Source: RUG14871 sp045539425
GTDB taxonomy: Bacteria > Bacillota_I > Bacilli_A > Erysipelotrichales > Erysipelotrichaceae
Length of the DNA: 64,000 nucleotides
NCBI GenBank assembly: GCA_045539425.1
Contig: JAZQFH010000003.1
Location: 1-64,000, forward strand
Direction of reading: 5' to 3'
In this document: positions 1 to 7,809 of the stretch, piece by piece
Position numbering within the stretch: position 1 is the first letter of the stretch
Layout: every line of letters begins with the position of its first letter
Notes under the pieces: generated by a model
Told to the model about the DNA's origin: nothing
The model's database searches: none
What the model saw: only the letters and a program-made list of their open reading frames with translations
Program-made: the position numbers and the translations under genes

Positions 1-139
1 CGGACCGACAGTTTGCCTCCTTCTTCCTTCAGATTCCATCTCGCAATGGACACCCTTGAACTTGGCTAAGCCTTAGGGGTTACCGCCCTTGGCTGGAGGT
101 GCGTTTCAACCTCCGAGATATGTGCCATGCCCGGCACAC
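1..139 (-). mobile_element. Group II intron, 5' part (probably class IIC), cut by window edge
   Basis: Read on the minus strand from 139 downwards, the sequence begins GTGTGCCGGGCATGG and later contains CAAGGGTGTCC, GATGGAATCTGAAGGAAG, GGCAAA and CGGTCCG. These blocks, in this order, are what I recall of domain I at the 5' end of bacterial class C group II introns such as that of Oceanobacillus iheyensis. The intron starts right after the hairpin and T-run of the upstream terminator, which is the preferred target of class IIC introns. The catalytic domains and any maturase would lie beyond the left edge and are not visible. No protein is encoded in this part. Confidence 0.8.
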
Positions 140-141
140 AA

Positions 142-171
142 GAAAGGCGGAAAACATTTCCGCTTTCCGCC
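142..171 (-). terminator. Rho-independent terminator of the liv/CBS-ACT operon
   Basis: On the minus strand GGCGGAAA (171-164) pairs with TTTCCGCC (153-146) and is followed by TTTCTT. It lies 8 bases beyond the stop of the CBS-ACT gene. It is also the landing site of the adjoining group II intron. Confidence 0.8.
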
Positions 172-178
172 AGTATTT

Positions 179-835
179 CTATTCTTCCGTCCGCTTGTTG
201 ACGCGTACGTCCGTGACCTGATATCCGTTTTCCTCAAGCAGTGCGCGGATCTTTTCCGCACGCACATCCGAAACGCGGATGACAACGCTGACCGTCTCGT
301 CACGATAGACCGCCAGGTTGGTGATGTTGATGTCTTCCTTGGCCAGTAAAGCGGAGATCTTTGCGAGGATGCCCACTTTGTCTTCCGGAACATCCACCAC
401 TAAACGCGTGCCCTCTTCATAGTAACCCAACAGTTCGATAAAGGCTCCGAAGATATCCTTCTGGGTGATGATACCGAGAAGCTTATGACTGGCGTCCACA
501 ACCGGCAGGCAGTTGATGCCGTGCCTGCGCATCTTGTCTGCCGCCTCTTCCAGTAATGCATCCGGATTGATCGTAATGACATTTTTGATCATGATGGAAT
601 CAATATTCGTCTTATTCAGAATATAGTTCAGCTCATGAATGGAAAGGCTCGTCGCATTACTTGGTGTGTTTGCCTGGATCACTCCTTCCGTAATCAGACC
701 GATCAGCCGGTTGGTATTATCCACGACCGGAAGGCGGTGGAAGTCATTGGTCACAAACATATCCAGTGCTTCGGAGATCGTCACGTTCTTATCGATCGTA
801 ACGGGATTTTTCGTCATCTTGTTCTTTACATACAT
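179..835 (-). CDS. CBS domain pair plus ACT domain protein (AcuB-like)
   Basis: The start is the ATG at 835, preceded by GGGAGGATAAGAGC; an in-frame upstream extension to 880 runs into livF and is not needed. The roughly 218-residue protein begins with two CBS motifs (each with a short T-I-x-x-x-A-L/E-E-A-x-x-x-M helix and an L-P-V-V-D strand), then a C-terminal ACT domain from about residue 138 (LVVDVPEDKVGILAKISALL). CBS pairs bind adenine nucleotides and ACT domains usually bind amino acids. The gene follows livF by four bases and is last in the operon, so an amino-acid or energy-sensing role for this transporter is a reasonable inference. It lacks a DNA-binding or catalytic domain. Confidence 0.85.
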   Translation of the reverse strand: MYVKNKMTKNPVTIDKNVTISEALDMFVTNDFHRLPVVDNTNRLIGLITEGVIQANTPSNATSLSIHELNYILNKTNIDSIMIKNVITINPDALLEEAADKMRRHGINCLPVVDASHKLLGIITQKDIFGAFIELLGYYEEGTRLVVDVPEDKVGILAKISALLAKEDINITNLAVYRDETVSVVIRVSDVRAEKIRALLEENGYQVTDVRVNKRTEE

Positions 836-839
836 GCTC

Positions 840-1538
840 TTATCCTCCCAGGTAGGCTTTCTGTACCTGCTCGCTTTCACTCAGTTGTCTGCCGGTACCG
901 CTTAAGACGATATTTCCGGTTTCCATAACATAGGCATGGTCACTGATGGAGAGTGCCATCTTGGCATTCTGTTCCACCAGAAAGACCGTAACGCCGCTTT
1001 GATTGATCTCGCGGATAATGCGGAAGATTTCCTGTACCAGGATCGGAGCCAGCCCCATGGACGGCTCATCCAGCAAGAGGATCTTCGGCTTTGCCATTAA
1101 GGCACGTGCCATTGCCAGCATCTGCTGCTCCCCGCCCGAAAGCGTTCCGGCAAGCTGCTGACGCCGTTCCTTTAAGATTGGGAAGATGGCGAACACCTTC
1201 TCGATATCTTCCTGGATATTATCCTTTCTCAGATAAGCTCCCAACCGGAGGTTTTCCTCCACGCTCATCTTCTGGAAGACATGCCGTCCTTCCGGAACCT
1301 GAATCAGTCCCATGGAGACGATCTTCTCAGCGCTCATCTGCGTGATTTCCACATCATCTAAGATTATTTTACCACTGCTCGGGCGGATCAGTCCGCTGAT
1401 TGCATGCATGATTGTCGTTTTCCCCGCACCGTTGGCACCAATCAGGGAAACGATCTCTCCGTCTTCAATTTCAATATCGATGCCTTTGACGGCTTCGATC
1501 ATGCCGTAACTGACATGCAGATCTTCAATTTCCAGCAT
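840..1538 (-). CDS. livF: Branched-chain amino acid ABC transporter ATPase LivF
   Basis: About 232 residues. Walker A GANGAGKTT, signature LSGGEQQML, Walker B ILLLDEPSMGLAP and the switch His in FLVEQN are all present. The start at 1538 (MLEIEDLHVSYG) has GGGAGG upstream inside livG; the longer in-frame extension overlaps livG and is rejected. LivF pairs with LivG as the two cytoplasmic ATPases that drive LivHM-mediated import of leucine, isoleucine and valine or related amino acids. The start is separated from the livG stop by one base, so translation is probably coupled. The family also includes urea and aromatic acid importers, so the exact substrate is not fixed by sequence. Confidence 0.93.
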   Translation of the reverse strand: MLEIEDLHVSYGMIEAVKGIDIEIEDGEIVSLIGANGAGKTTIMHAISGLIRPSSGKIILDDVEITQMSAEKIVSMGLIQVPEGRHVFQKMSVEENLRLGAYLRKDNIQEDIEKVFAIFPILKERRQQLAGTLSGGEQQMLAMARALMAKPKILLLDEPSMGLAPILVQEIFRIIREINQSGVTVFLVEQNAKMALSISDHAYVMETGNIVLSGTGRQLSESEQVQKAYLGG

Positions 1539-1539
1539 A

Positions 1540-2310
1540 CTAAACGCCTCCCAGATACGCCTTAATGACGTGAGGATTCTTCTGTATCTCTTCCGGAGTC
1601 CCCTCCGCAAGCACCGTTCCGTAATTGAGCACCGTGATTCTCTCACAGATTCCCATGACCAGCTTCATATCATGCTCGATTAAAAGAATGGAGATATGGA
1701 AGCGGTCGCGTACGGTCCGGATCGTATTCATCAGGTCCACCGTCTCACTCGGATTCATTCCGGCCGCCGGTTCATCCAGTAACAAAAGACACGGCTCGCT
1801 TGCCAGTGCCCGGGCAATTTCCAGCCTCCGCTGGGCACCGTACGATAAGTTATCTGCTTTATAATCCGCAAATTCATCCAGATGGAAGATTTTCAAAAGT
1901 TCCATCGCCTTTTCCCTGGCAGCCTTTTCTTCCGCATAGAATTTCCTGGTGCGGAAGATGCCGTCCAGCGTGGAATAGCGGATATGGTTATCCATACCGA
2001 CAAGCACGTTTTCCAGAACGCTCAGCTGGGAAAACAGACGGATGTTCTGGAACGTCCGGGCGATTCCCGCCTTATTGACGGCAACCGTATCCAGCTTGGC
2101 AAGATCCTGTCCGTTCAGAACGATCGTGCCGCGCGTCGGCTGATACACCTTGGTTAACAGGTTGAACACCGTTGTCTTCCCGGCACCGTTCGGGCCGATC
2201 AGACCGATGATCTCATTTTCATGAATATTCAGATTGAAGTTATTGACGGCAGTCAGTCCGCCGAAGTCAACACCGAGCTTGCTGACCTGCAAAATCTTAT
2301 TCTCCGGCAT
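1540..2310 (-). CDS. livG: Branched-chain amino acid ABC transporter ATPase LivG
   Basis: 256 residues, the usual length for LivG. Walker A GPNGAGKTT, signature LSYGAQRRLEIARAL (Y-G variant typical of LivG rather than the S-G-G form) and Walker B LLLLDEPAAGMNP are visible, with the long insert between Walker A and signature that is typical of the branched-chain amino acid ATPases. The C-terminus ends in the characteristic IKAYLGG tail. It overlaps the 3' end of livM by 14 bases and is followed after one base by livF, which supports stoichiometric expression as the second ATPase of the importer. Confidence 0.93.
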   Translation of the reverse strand: MPENKILQVSKLGVDFGGLTAVNNFNLNIHENEIIGLIGPNGAGKTTVFNLLTKVYQPTRGTIVLNGQDLAKLDTVAVNKAGIARTFQNIRLFSQLSVLENVLVGMDNHIRYSTLDGIFRTRKFYAEEKAAREKAMELLKIFHLDEFADYKADNLSYGAQRRLEIARALASEPCLLLLDEPAAGMNPSETVDLMNTIRTVRDRFHISILLIEHDMKLVMGICERITVLNYGTVLAEGTPEEIQKNPHVIKAYLGGV

Positions 2311-3361
2311 TGGCTTTCTCCTTTCTCTCCGTCAGTTTCTTCTTCAGCTGCTGCATCTTCTGCTTTAAGAGCGGATTGTTGCTGATCAGCATGATCAGAA
2401 TCAGCACCACCGCATAGATCAGCATGCGGTAGCGCTCGAGGAAGCGCATCATCTCCGGCAGCATGATCAACAGCGTCGTCGCAATCATGGTACCGTTGAT
2501 ATTTCCCAACCCGCCCAGAACAACGTAGACCAGAACGAGAATGGACTGGTTGTAGTCAAATTTGGCAGGCGTCAGTGTCGCATAGTTTAAGGCATAGAGT
2601 GCTCCCGCCGCACCGGCCAGGGCACAGGAGAGAACGAATGTCAGCGTCTTCATCTTCGTGATATTGATGCCGACGCTCTTCGCCGCAATGCGGTTGTCCC
2701 TGCTCGCCATGATCGCCCTGCCGTTTTTGGAGTAGATCAGGTTGTAGCTGATCAGTAAGGCAATCAGGATCAGGATGACCCCCGCCGTAAAGGAAGCAAT
2801 TCGCGCCGTACCGGTCGCACCCAGCGGCCCGCTGATCAGCGCCTTTCCTCCCTTGGCAATCTTCAGTTTGTCTTCTATGAAGCTGAACTGGAATCCGTTT
2901 GCGTCAAAGCCGAGATAGGTATTGTTGATCAGACTCTTGATGATCTGACAGAAGGCCAGCGTCACAATTGCCAGATAGTCCCCTTCCAGTTTCAGTACCG
3001 GAATGGAGATCAGATAGCCGACAAGCGTGGCAGTTAAGGCACCGCAGACCATCGCAATGCCCAATCTAAGCGGTGCGAAGGTCACCGTCTTGGCAAGGTA
3101 GCCGGAGACGACGACGGCCGTAAAGGCACCGACGCTCATAAAGCCCGCATGTCCCAGACTCAGCTCTCCGCTGATGCCGACCACCATATTCAGCGCGATT
3201 GCCGTTGTGATGAAGCAGCAGAGCGGTACGAGCATGTTCTTGATCATGGTGGACAGATTTCCGCTTTTCAAAAGTACCTCCAGAACCAGGTAGGCTAAGA
3301 GAACACCCAGATAGGAGAAGGTACGGCCGCGGTGATTTTTATCAAATAGTTTCTTCAGCAT
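2297..3361 (-). CDS. livM: Branched-chain amino acid ABC transporter permease LivM
   Basis: 354 residues, strongly hydrophobic with about ten predicted membrane segments. It has the LivM-type motifs GELSLGHAGFMSVGAF near residue 75 and the EAA-like loop around AAKSVGINITKMK before the final helices. A GGAGGTGGAAGT ribosome binding site precedes the ATG. LivM and LivH form the membrane channel of the transporter. The C-terminus is Lys- and Glu-rich and overlaps livG. Located second among the permeases in the order livH-livM-livG-livF, the canonical arrangement. Confidence 0.92.
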   Translation of the reverse strand: MLKKLFDKNHRGRTFSYLGVLLAYLVLEVLLKSGNLSTMIKNMLVPLCCFITTAIALNMVVGISGELSLGHAGFMSVGAFTAVVVSGYLAKTVTFAPLRLGIAMVCGALTATLVGYLISIPVLKLEGDYLAIVTLAFCQIIKSLINNTYLGFDANGFQFSFIEDKLKIAKGGKALISGPLGATGTARIASFTAGVILILIALLISYNLIYSKNGRAIMASRDNRIAAKSVGINITKMKTLTFVLSCALAGAAGALYALNYATLTPAKFDYNQSILVLVYVVLGGLGNINGTMIATTLLIMLPEMMRFLERYRMLIYAVVLILIMLISNNPLLKQKMQQLKKKLTERKEKANAGE

Positions 3362-3372
3362 ACTTCCACCTC

Positions 3373-4254
3373 CTACACCTTCTCATTGACCTTGCTGCCG
3401 AGCAGGCCCGTCGGCTTAATCAGAAGAATGATGATCAGTACGGAGAAAACGATGGCGTCGGAAAGCTGCGTGGAAAGATAGACTTTGGAAAGCGTCTCAA
3501 TCACACCCAGCAGGATCCCGCCGAGCAGTGCTCCCGGAATGGAGCCGATGCCGCCGAAGACCGCTGCCGTAAAGGCTTTGATGCCCGGCATGCTGCCCAT
3601 CATCGGGTAGACGCTGGGATAAGTCATGCACAATAACATCGCCGCAATCGCTGCCAGTCCGCTGCCGATTGCAAAGGTGACGGAAATCGTGCGGTCCACG
3701 TTGATTCCCATCAGTTTCGCCGCATCTCGATCCTCTGAACATGCCCGCATTGCCATTCCCGTTTTGGTATGGTTGATAAACAGCAAAAGGCCAGCCATGA
3801 TCAGAAGGCAGACGGCAATCGTCAGAAGCGTCACCAGCGAGATGGAAAGCTTTCCGTCAAAGAGCTGCAGCGAGCTGTTATTCAGAATATTCGGGAATAC
3901 CTTGGTATCGTTGCCGAACACCAGCTGCGCTCCGTTCTGTAAGAAATAGCTGACGCCGATGGCTGTGATCAGAACAGCCAGATTGGAAGCATTTCTGAGC
4001 GGCTTGTATGCCAGTTTTTCCACCGTGATGCCAAGCAGCGTGCAGACGATGATTGCCGCAAGTGTCACCAGAAGCGGGGAAAGATTGAACTTTGTCAAGG
4101 CAAAAAAGGCCACATAGGCCCCGATCATGATAATGTCCCCATGGGCAAAGTTCAGCATCTTCGCAATGCCGTACACCATCGTATACCCTAAAGCGATGAT
4201 GGCATACACACTGCCCAGACTGATTCCGATAATCAGGTAAGATAAGAAGTTCAT
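3373..4254 (-). CDS. livH: Branched-chain amino acid ABC transporter permease LivH
   Basis: About 293 residues starting MNFLSYLIIGISLGSVYA at 4254, where GAGGT lies about eight bases upstream. An in-frame extension to 4305 runs through an intergenic hairpin and is rejected. Family motifs include ALGYTMVYGIAKMLNFAHGD and AAKLMGINVDRTI, and the C-terminal GGIGSIPGALLGG glycine-rich loop. It is an inner-membrane permease with about eight helices that pairs with LivM, whose start lies 11 bases downstream. A 70-base gap with a hairpin separates it from livJ. Confidence 0.92.
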   Translation of the reverse strand: MNFLSYLIIGISLGSVYAIIALGYTMVYGIAKMLNFAHGDIIMIGAYVAFFALTKFNLSPLLVTLAAIIVCTLLGITVEKLAYKPLRNASNLAVLITAIGVSYFLQNGAQLVFGNDTKVFPNILNNSSLQLFDGKLSISLVTLLTIAVCLLIMAGLLLFINHTKTGMAMRACSEDRDAAKLMGINVDRTISVTFAIGSGLAAIAAMLLCMTYPSVYPMMGSMPGIKAFTAAVFGGIGSIPGALLGGILLGVIETLSKVYLSTQLSDAIVFSVLIIILLIKPTGLLGSKVNEKV

Positions 4255-4278
4255 ACTACATACCTCAAAATTCAAGGA

Positions 4279-4309
4279 AAGGCTGCCGGTAACATAGACC
4301 GGCAACCTT
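4279..4309 (-). promoter_or_regulatory. Intercistronic hairpin between livJ and livH
   Basis: AAGGCTGCCGGT (4279-4290) and ACCGGCAACCTT (4298-4309) form a 12-position stem with one mismatch and a 7-base loop. No T-run follows on the minus strand, so it looks like a processing or mRNA-stabilising stem, or a weak attenuator. Such elements commonly raise the level of the binding protein over the permeases. Confidence 0.6.
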
Positions 4310-4325
4310 GTTTTCTATAAGTGGA

Positions 4326-5513
4326 TTACTGTCCGACGTACACGCCGTTTTCGATACGGACTGCCTTCGGTGTTTTGCTGACTTCACCGGTCACTTCCCA
4401 AGTGGAAGTACCCGTAGTTCCCGTGAATGTCATGGAAGTGAACTGTTTCACTAAGGCATCACTGAGTTCTTCATTGCTCATGCCGCCAGTCACGTTTGCG
4501 CCTTTGAGTGCCTGATAGATGGCGTAAACCGCATCGTAGGCATCTGCCGCAAACTGAATCGGAGCTTCGTTGTACTGCGCTTTGAAGTTCTTGACGAAGT
4601 TCACCGTGAATTCATCCGTCGCATCTTCAGAGAACGGTGTTAAGAGATATGTGCCTTCCGCCAGGGAAGTATCAAAGCCTTCCAGAGCTAGGATGCCGTC
4701 CATGCCGTCCACACCGAAGAAAATCGGTGCATAGCCGTCTTTATTGGCTCTGTCTAAGATTAATGCTGCCGGTTCATAGTAAATCGGTAAGAAGACGAGT
4801 TCCGCACCGTTGTTTTTCGCTTCAGAGACCTGAACGCTGAAGTCCGTTGCACTGGAGTCATCGAATGTTCCTGTGTAAACGATCTGTAAGCCGTTCTGAT
4901 TGGCTCCTTCCACGAATGTATTGTAAATACCCTTGGAGTAGTTGTCATCGTTTTTATAGATCACCGCAACCTTGCTGGCTAAGTTATGCTCCTTGATATA
5001 CTGTGCGCTCAGTTCGCCCTGTGCCGGGTCTGTGAAGCACATCTGGAACACGTTGCCGAAGTAGCTTTCCGGATCATTGATATCCGCAAACGTAACTGCC
5101 GGGTTGGATCCGCTCGGAGTCAGAGCGAAGATCTTATCTTCCGCATACAGCGGGGAAACCGCTGCTGCCGGTGTACTGGTCGTACAGCTTAAGGAAACCT
5201 GCATACCCCAGTCTTTCAGAGCACCGTAAGCGGAAACCGCTTTTTCCGCATCATGTGCGTCATCTTCAAAACGGAAATCGAATTTGATCGTGTCGTCTTT
5301 GGCATTGATTTCATTCACTGCCAGAAGAGCACCGTTGTAGACTGCATTTCCGTAAACAGCTGCGCCACCGCTGCGCGGGCCGCTGCCGCCGAGTTTGATT
5401 GTAACCGTACCGTCGGCGCTTTCGGAACCGCCGTCGTTTCCGCCGGAATTGGAACATCCGACGAGTGTCATGATCATAAAGAATGACAAAACTGCAAGAA
5501 GTATCTTTTTCAT
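4326..5513 (-). CDS. livJ: Branched-chain amino acid ABC transporter substrate-binding lipoprotein
   Basis: 395 residues. A lipoprotein signal peptide ends in the lipobox LVGC (Cys20), followed by a Ser/Gly/Glu-rich linker. The mature part has the type I periplasmic-binding fold typical of LivJ: GPRSGGAAVYGNAVYNGA near the N-terminus, the SCTTSTPAAAVSPLY ligand-binding strand, and QFAADAYDAVYAIYQAL near the C-terminus. It is expected to be anchored on the outer face of the membrane and to deliver amino acids to LivHM. First gene of the operon, with its own promoter and a GGGAGGA site just before the ATG. Related proteins bind amides or urea, so substrate is inferred from context. Confidence 0.9.
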   Translation of the reverse strand: MKKILLAVLSFFMIMTLVGCSNSGGNDGGSESADGTVTIKLGGSGPRSGGAAVYGNAVYNGALLAVNEINAKDDTIKFDFRFEDDAHDAEKAVSAYGALKDWGMQVSLSCTTSTPAAAVSPLYAEDKIFALTPSGSNPAVTFADINDPESYFGNVFQMCFTDPAQGELSAQYIKEHNLASKVAVIYKNDDNYSKGIYNTFVEGANQNGLQIVYTGTFDDSSATDFSVQVSEAKNNGAELVFLPIYYEPAALILDRANKDGYAPIFFGVDGMDGILALEGFDTSLAEGTYLLTPFSEDATDEFTVNFVKNFKAQYNEAPIQFAADAYDAVYAIYQALKGANVTGGMSNEELSDALVKQFTSMTFTGTTGTSTWEVTGEVSKTPKAVRIENGVYVGQ

Positions 5514-5555
5514 TTTTTTATCCTCCCAAATACAAAAATGATTAGTAACGCTACC

Positions 5556-5584
5556 ATTTTATCCCAAGAAAAAAAGAAAGACAA
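5556..5584 (-). promoter_or_regulatory. Predicted sigma-A promoter of the liv operon
   Basis: On the minus strand TTGTCT (5584-5579) and TAAAAT (5561-5556) are separated by exactly 17 bases. They lie about 45 bases upstream of the livJ start, in the AT-rich gap between ogt and livJ. Confidence 0.6.
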
Positions 5585-5614
5585 GAACTTTTTTCATCAT
5601 CTTTCTCTCTTTTC

Positions 5615-6079
5615 TTACATTTTTACATTCTCGTATGAAAGAAGTTTCATTTTCAGCTCAATTCCCCCGGCAAAACCGCCGATGGAACCGTCGGATGCGA
5701 TCACTCTGTGGCACGGGATCATGATGGCAACAGGGTTGTTGTGCACCGCCTGCCCGACCGCCCGGTATGCCTTTTTGGAGCCCGTCATTTCCGCAATCTG
5801 ACGGTAACTTCTCACTTCTCCATAGGGGATTTTTAACAGCGCTTCCCAAACCGCAATCTGAAACGGCGTCCCGCTGAATTTCAGGGGAACCGTAAATCTT
5901 TTACGTGCTCCGCTGAAATACTCGTGCAGTTCCCTTTCCGCCTTCTTCAGCACGTCCGTCTTTTTTACCTCTGCTTCCGTGCGGTATTCAGCGCGAAAGG
6001 ACAGTTTGATCAATGCCCCGTCTTCTTCCATCAGAAGCAGTTTTCCGACAGGACTTTCCATTATTGCCTGATATTTCAT
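5615..6079 (-). CDS. ogt: Methylated-DNA-protein-cysteine methyltransferase
   Basis: 154 residues. The active-site motif IPCHRVI (acceptor Cys123) and the downstream G-G-F-A-G-G segment are intact, and the helix-turn-helix with YGEVRSYRQIA (Arg-finger region) precedes it. The enzyme transfers an alkyl group from O6-alkylguanine in DNA to its own cysteine in a single-turnover repair. It is the last gene of a three-gene unit in which every junction is a four-base ATGA-type overlap, so it is probably translated by coupling with the upstream small protein and amidohydrolase. Confidence 0.93.
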   Translation of the reverse strand: MKYQAIMESPVGKLLLMEEDGALIKLSFRAEYRTEAEVKKTDVLKKAERELHEYFSGARKRFTVPLKFSGTPFQIAVWEALLKIPYGEVRSYRQIAEMTGSKKAYRAVGQAVHNNPVAIMIPCHRVIASDGSIGGFAGGIELKMKLLSYENVKM

Positions 6080-6330
6080 TTTTTATAATAGCGGTAGTAG
6101 GCTTCATCCTTATCCGGATCCACCGTCTCTTCCGCTTCCTCATACAGATAGAACACCGTATCCCGGTAGAGCTCTTTAAAGTCTTCGAAGGAGAGCGTGT
6201 AATGAGAGCCGTGAAAGCGTCTTACCACCCGCTGCTTATGGATGAAGAACTGGTCCAGCTCCCTCGTCGTCAGCATTTCCCCTTCATTTAAGTAAGCGAT
6301 TGCCTCGCTGAAATTCTCACATTTTTTCAC
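6076..6330 (-). CDS. Small conserved-looking hypothetical protein
   Basis: 84 residues, not recognised. It is rich in acidic and aromatic residues, ends in a basic Y-x-x-Y-Y-K-K tail, and has no membrane segment or signal peptide. It overlaps the stop of the amidohydrolase and the start of ogt by four bases each, which makes it very likely to be a translated gene rather than a chance frame. Predicted to be mainly helical with a possible winged-helix-like first half, but there is not enough to claim DNA binding. Confidence 0.7.
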   Translation of the reverse strand: MKKCENFSEAIAYLNEGEMLTTRELDQFFIHKQRVVRRFHGSHYTLSFEDFKELYRDTVFYLYEEAEETVDPDKDEAYYRYYKK

Positions 6331-7496
6331 TTTTCGGCCTCCAGATAATCCAGGGCGAACTGTACCTCAAGCGCCATGCCGTTGATCATTGCCTCTTCCT
6401 TAAAGTTCACGTACGGGGAATGCAGCGGTGCACCTCCGTCCGTTCCGAGATGCGCAAACACGCACGGGATTCTCTCAGCGAATTCCGCAAAATCCTCGCC
6501 GATCATCTCCGGATCGCGTGAGACGAGCTCTTCCGGATTATTCAAAATCTTTCTGGCGCTTTGACGCAGCTGTTCCACCATCGCATCATCATTGATCAGA
6601 GCTCCTGCAGAGTTGACAAAATCCACCTTTGCCTCGCAGCCATAGGAAGTTGCCAGATGACTTGCAATCTCTTCAAACATCTGCGGCAAACCCTTCTGCA
6701 CTTCCGTATTAAAGCTGCGGCAGGTTCCTTCAAGATATGCTTCTTCCGGAATGATGTTATACGCGCTTCCCGCGTGGATCTGTCCCACCGTAACAACCAG
6801 CGGCTCCAGCGGATTCACGCGGCGCGAAACCACCGTCTGCAGCTCGCCAACCAGTGCACAGGCACAGACCAGGGAATCCTTTCCCTTATGCGGTGTAGCC
6901 CCATGCGCCCCGACACCTTTGATGCGGATCTGGAAGCGGTCCACGCCTGCCCAGTCCGCGCCGTTTCTGACGCTCACAACGCCGCACGGTAAAAGCGGGT
7001 CCACATGGATTCCCATTCCGCCGTCGACATGATCGATGGCGCCGTTTTCCACAAAATAGAGTGCTCCTTCCGAAATCTCTTCCGCCGGCTGGAACAGAAG
7101 GCGTACTTCCCCGCCGAATTCATCCGCATGTTCCTTCAGGATCACGCCGGCACCATACAGCATGGCCGTATGCAGATCGTGACCGCAGGCATGCATTCTG
7201 CCTTCCGTTAAACTCTGATAGGGAAGTCCGGTTTTTTCATAAATCTCCAGTGCATCGTGGTCCGCCCTTAACATCACGCACTTCCCGCCTTCTTTTTTCC
7301 CGTAGACATGTGCGATCACACCGCTTTTCGGCAGCTTCTCGTAAGGAATTTTTGCCTCATCCAACAGAGTGCAGAGGTATTCCTGCGTCATTTTGCACTC
7401 CATGCCGATCTCCGGATTCTGATGCAGTTTTCTGCGGATCTTTACCGCTTCGGGATAGATTTCTTCACATGCTTTTCTGATTTCTTCCGCTCTCAT
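6327..7496 (-). CDS. M20 family amidohydrolase (hippurate hydrolase/N-acyl amino acid deacylase type)
   Basis: About 389 residues from the ATG at 7496, which has AGGTGG upstream. The longer in-frame start at 7565 lacks a binding site and adds a non-conserved basic stretch. Metal-site motifs of the M20D group are visible: LRADHDAL, MHACGHDLHTAML and the bridging region QPAEEISEGA, plus the late H-S-P-Y-V-N-F-K motif. These enzymes hydrolyse N-acyl or N-acetyl amino acids or amino-acid conjugates in the cytoplasm. First gene of the overlapped unit with the 84-residue protein and ogt. Substrate cannot be assigned from sequence. Confidence 0.88.
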   Translation of the reverse strand: MRAEEIRKACEEIYPEAVKIRRKLHQNPEIGMECKMTQEYLCTLLDEAKIPYEKLPKSGVIAHVYGKKEGGKCVMLRADHDALEIYEKTGLPYQSLTEGRMHACGHDLHTAMLYGAGVILKEHADEFGGEVRLLFQPAEEISEGALYFVENGAIDHVDGGMGIHVDPLLPCGVVSVRNGADWAGVDRFQIRIKGVGAHGATPHKGKDSLVCACALVGELQTVVSRRVNPLEPLVVTVGQIHAGSAYNIIPEEAYLEGTCRSFNTEVQKGLPQMFEEIASHLATSYGCEAKVDFVNSAGALINDDAMVEQLRQSARKILNNPEELVSRDPEMIGEDFAEFAERIPCVFAHLGTDGGAPLHSPYVNFKEEAMINGMALEVQFALDYLEAEK

Positions 7497-7562
7497 TTTG
7501 TCCACCTGTAATATCTTCCTTACAACGTATTTTACCATACGCGAATCGAATCTGCGCGAAAA

Positions 7563-7586
7563 CACAAAAACCGCATTTCTGCGGTT
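7563..7586 (-). terminator. Terminator of the feo operon
   Basis: On the minus strand AACCGCA and TGCGGTT form a 7-bp stem with a GAAA tetraloop, followed by TTTGTGTTTTC. It lies 22 bases beyond the stop of the Cys-rich protein. Confidence 0.75.
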
Positions 7587-7608
7587 TGTTGCGTGTTGCT
7601 ATGAATTT

Positions 7609-7788
7609 TCAGGAAGCTGTCTTGACTCTGTGGCATTTTCCGTGCAAAGCACAGTTCGCGCATCCGTGAGAGCACGAAGTTCTTCCGTACTTACGGTCAT
7701 TGATCATACTTCTTATGATCAGAGCGACAACAGCCAGTAAGATGAGCAGGACCAGAATGGTACCCGCATTGTTTCTGAGAAACAGCAT
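7609..7788 (-). CDS. FeoB-associated Cys-rich membrane protein
   Basis: 59 residues from the ATG at 7788, which has AAAGGAG eight bases upstream; an in-frame TTG two codons earlier is too close to that site. One membrane helix (residues about 8-25, AGTILVLLILLAVVALII) is followed by a short basic cytoplasmic tail with five cysteines in C-x3-C-x2-C-x4-C spacing (SCSHGCANCALHGKC). This is the hallmark of the small FeoB-associated family, thought to help ferrous iron transport. It is the last gene of the feo operon, 21 bases after feoB. Confidence 0.85.
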   Translation of the reverse strand: MLFLRNNAGTILVLLILLAVVALIIRSMINDRKYGRTSCSHGCANCALHGKCHRVKTAS

Positions 7789-7809
7789 GATCAATTCTCC
7801 TTTCTTAAA

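Noticed and set aside
89..349. An 86-codon open frame on the plus strand at the left edge
   Set aside because: It runs over the group II intron and the CBS-ACT gene in antisense and has no supporting signal.
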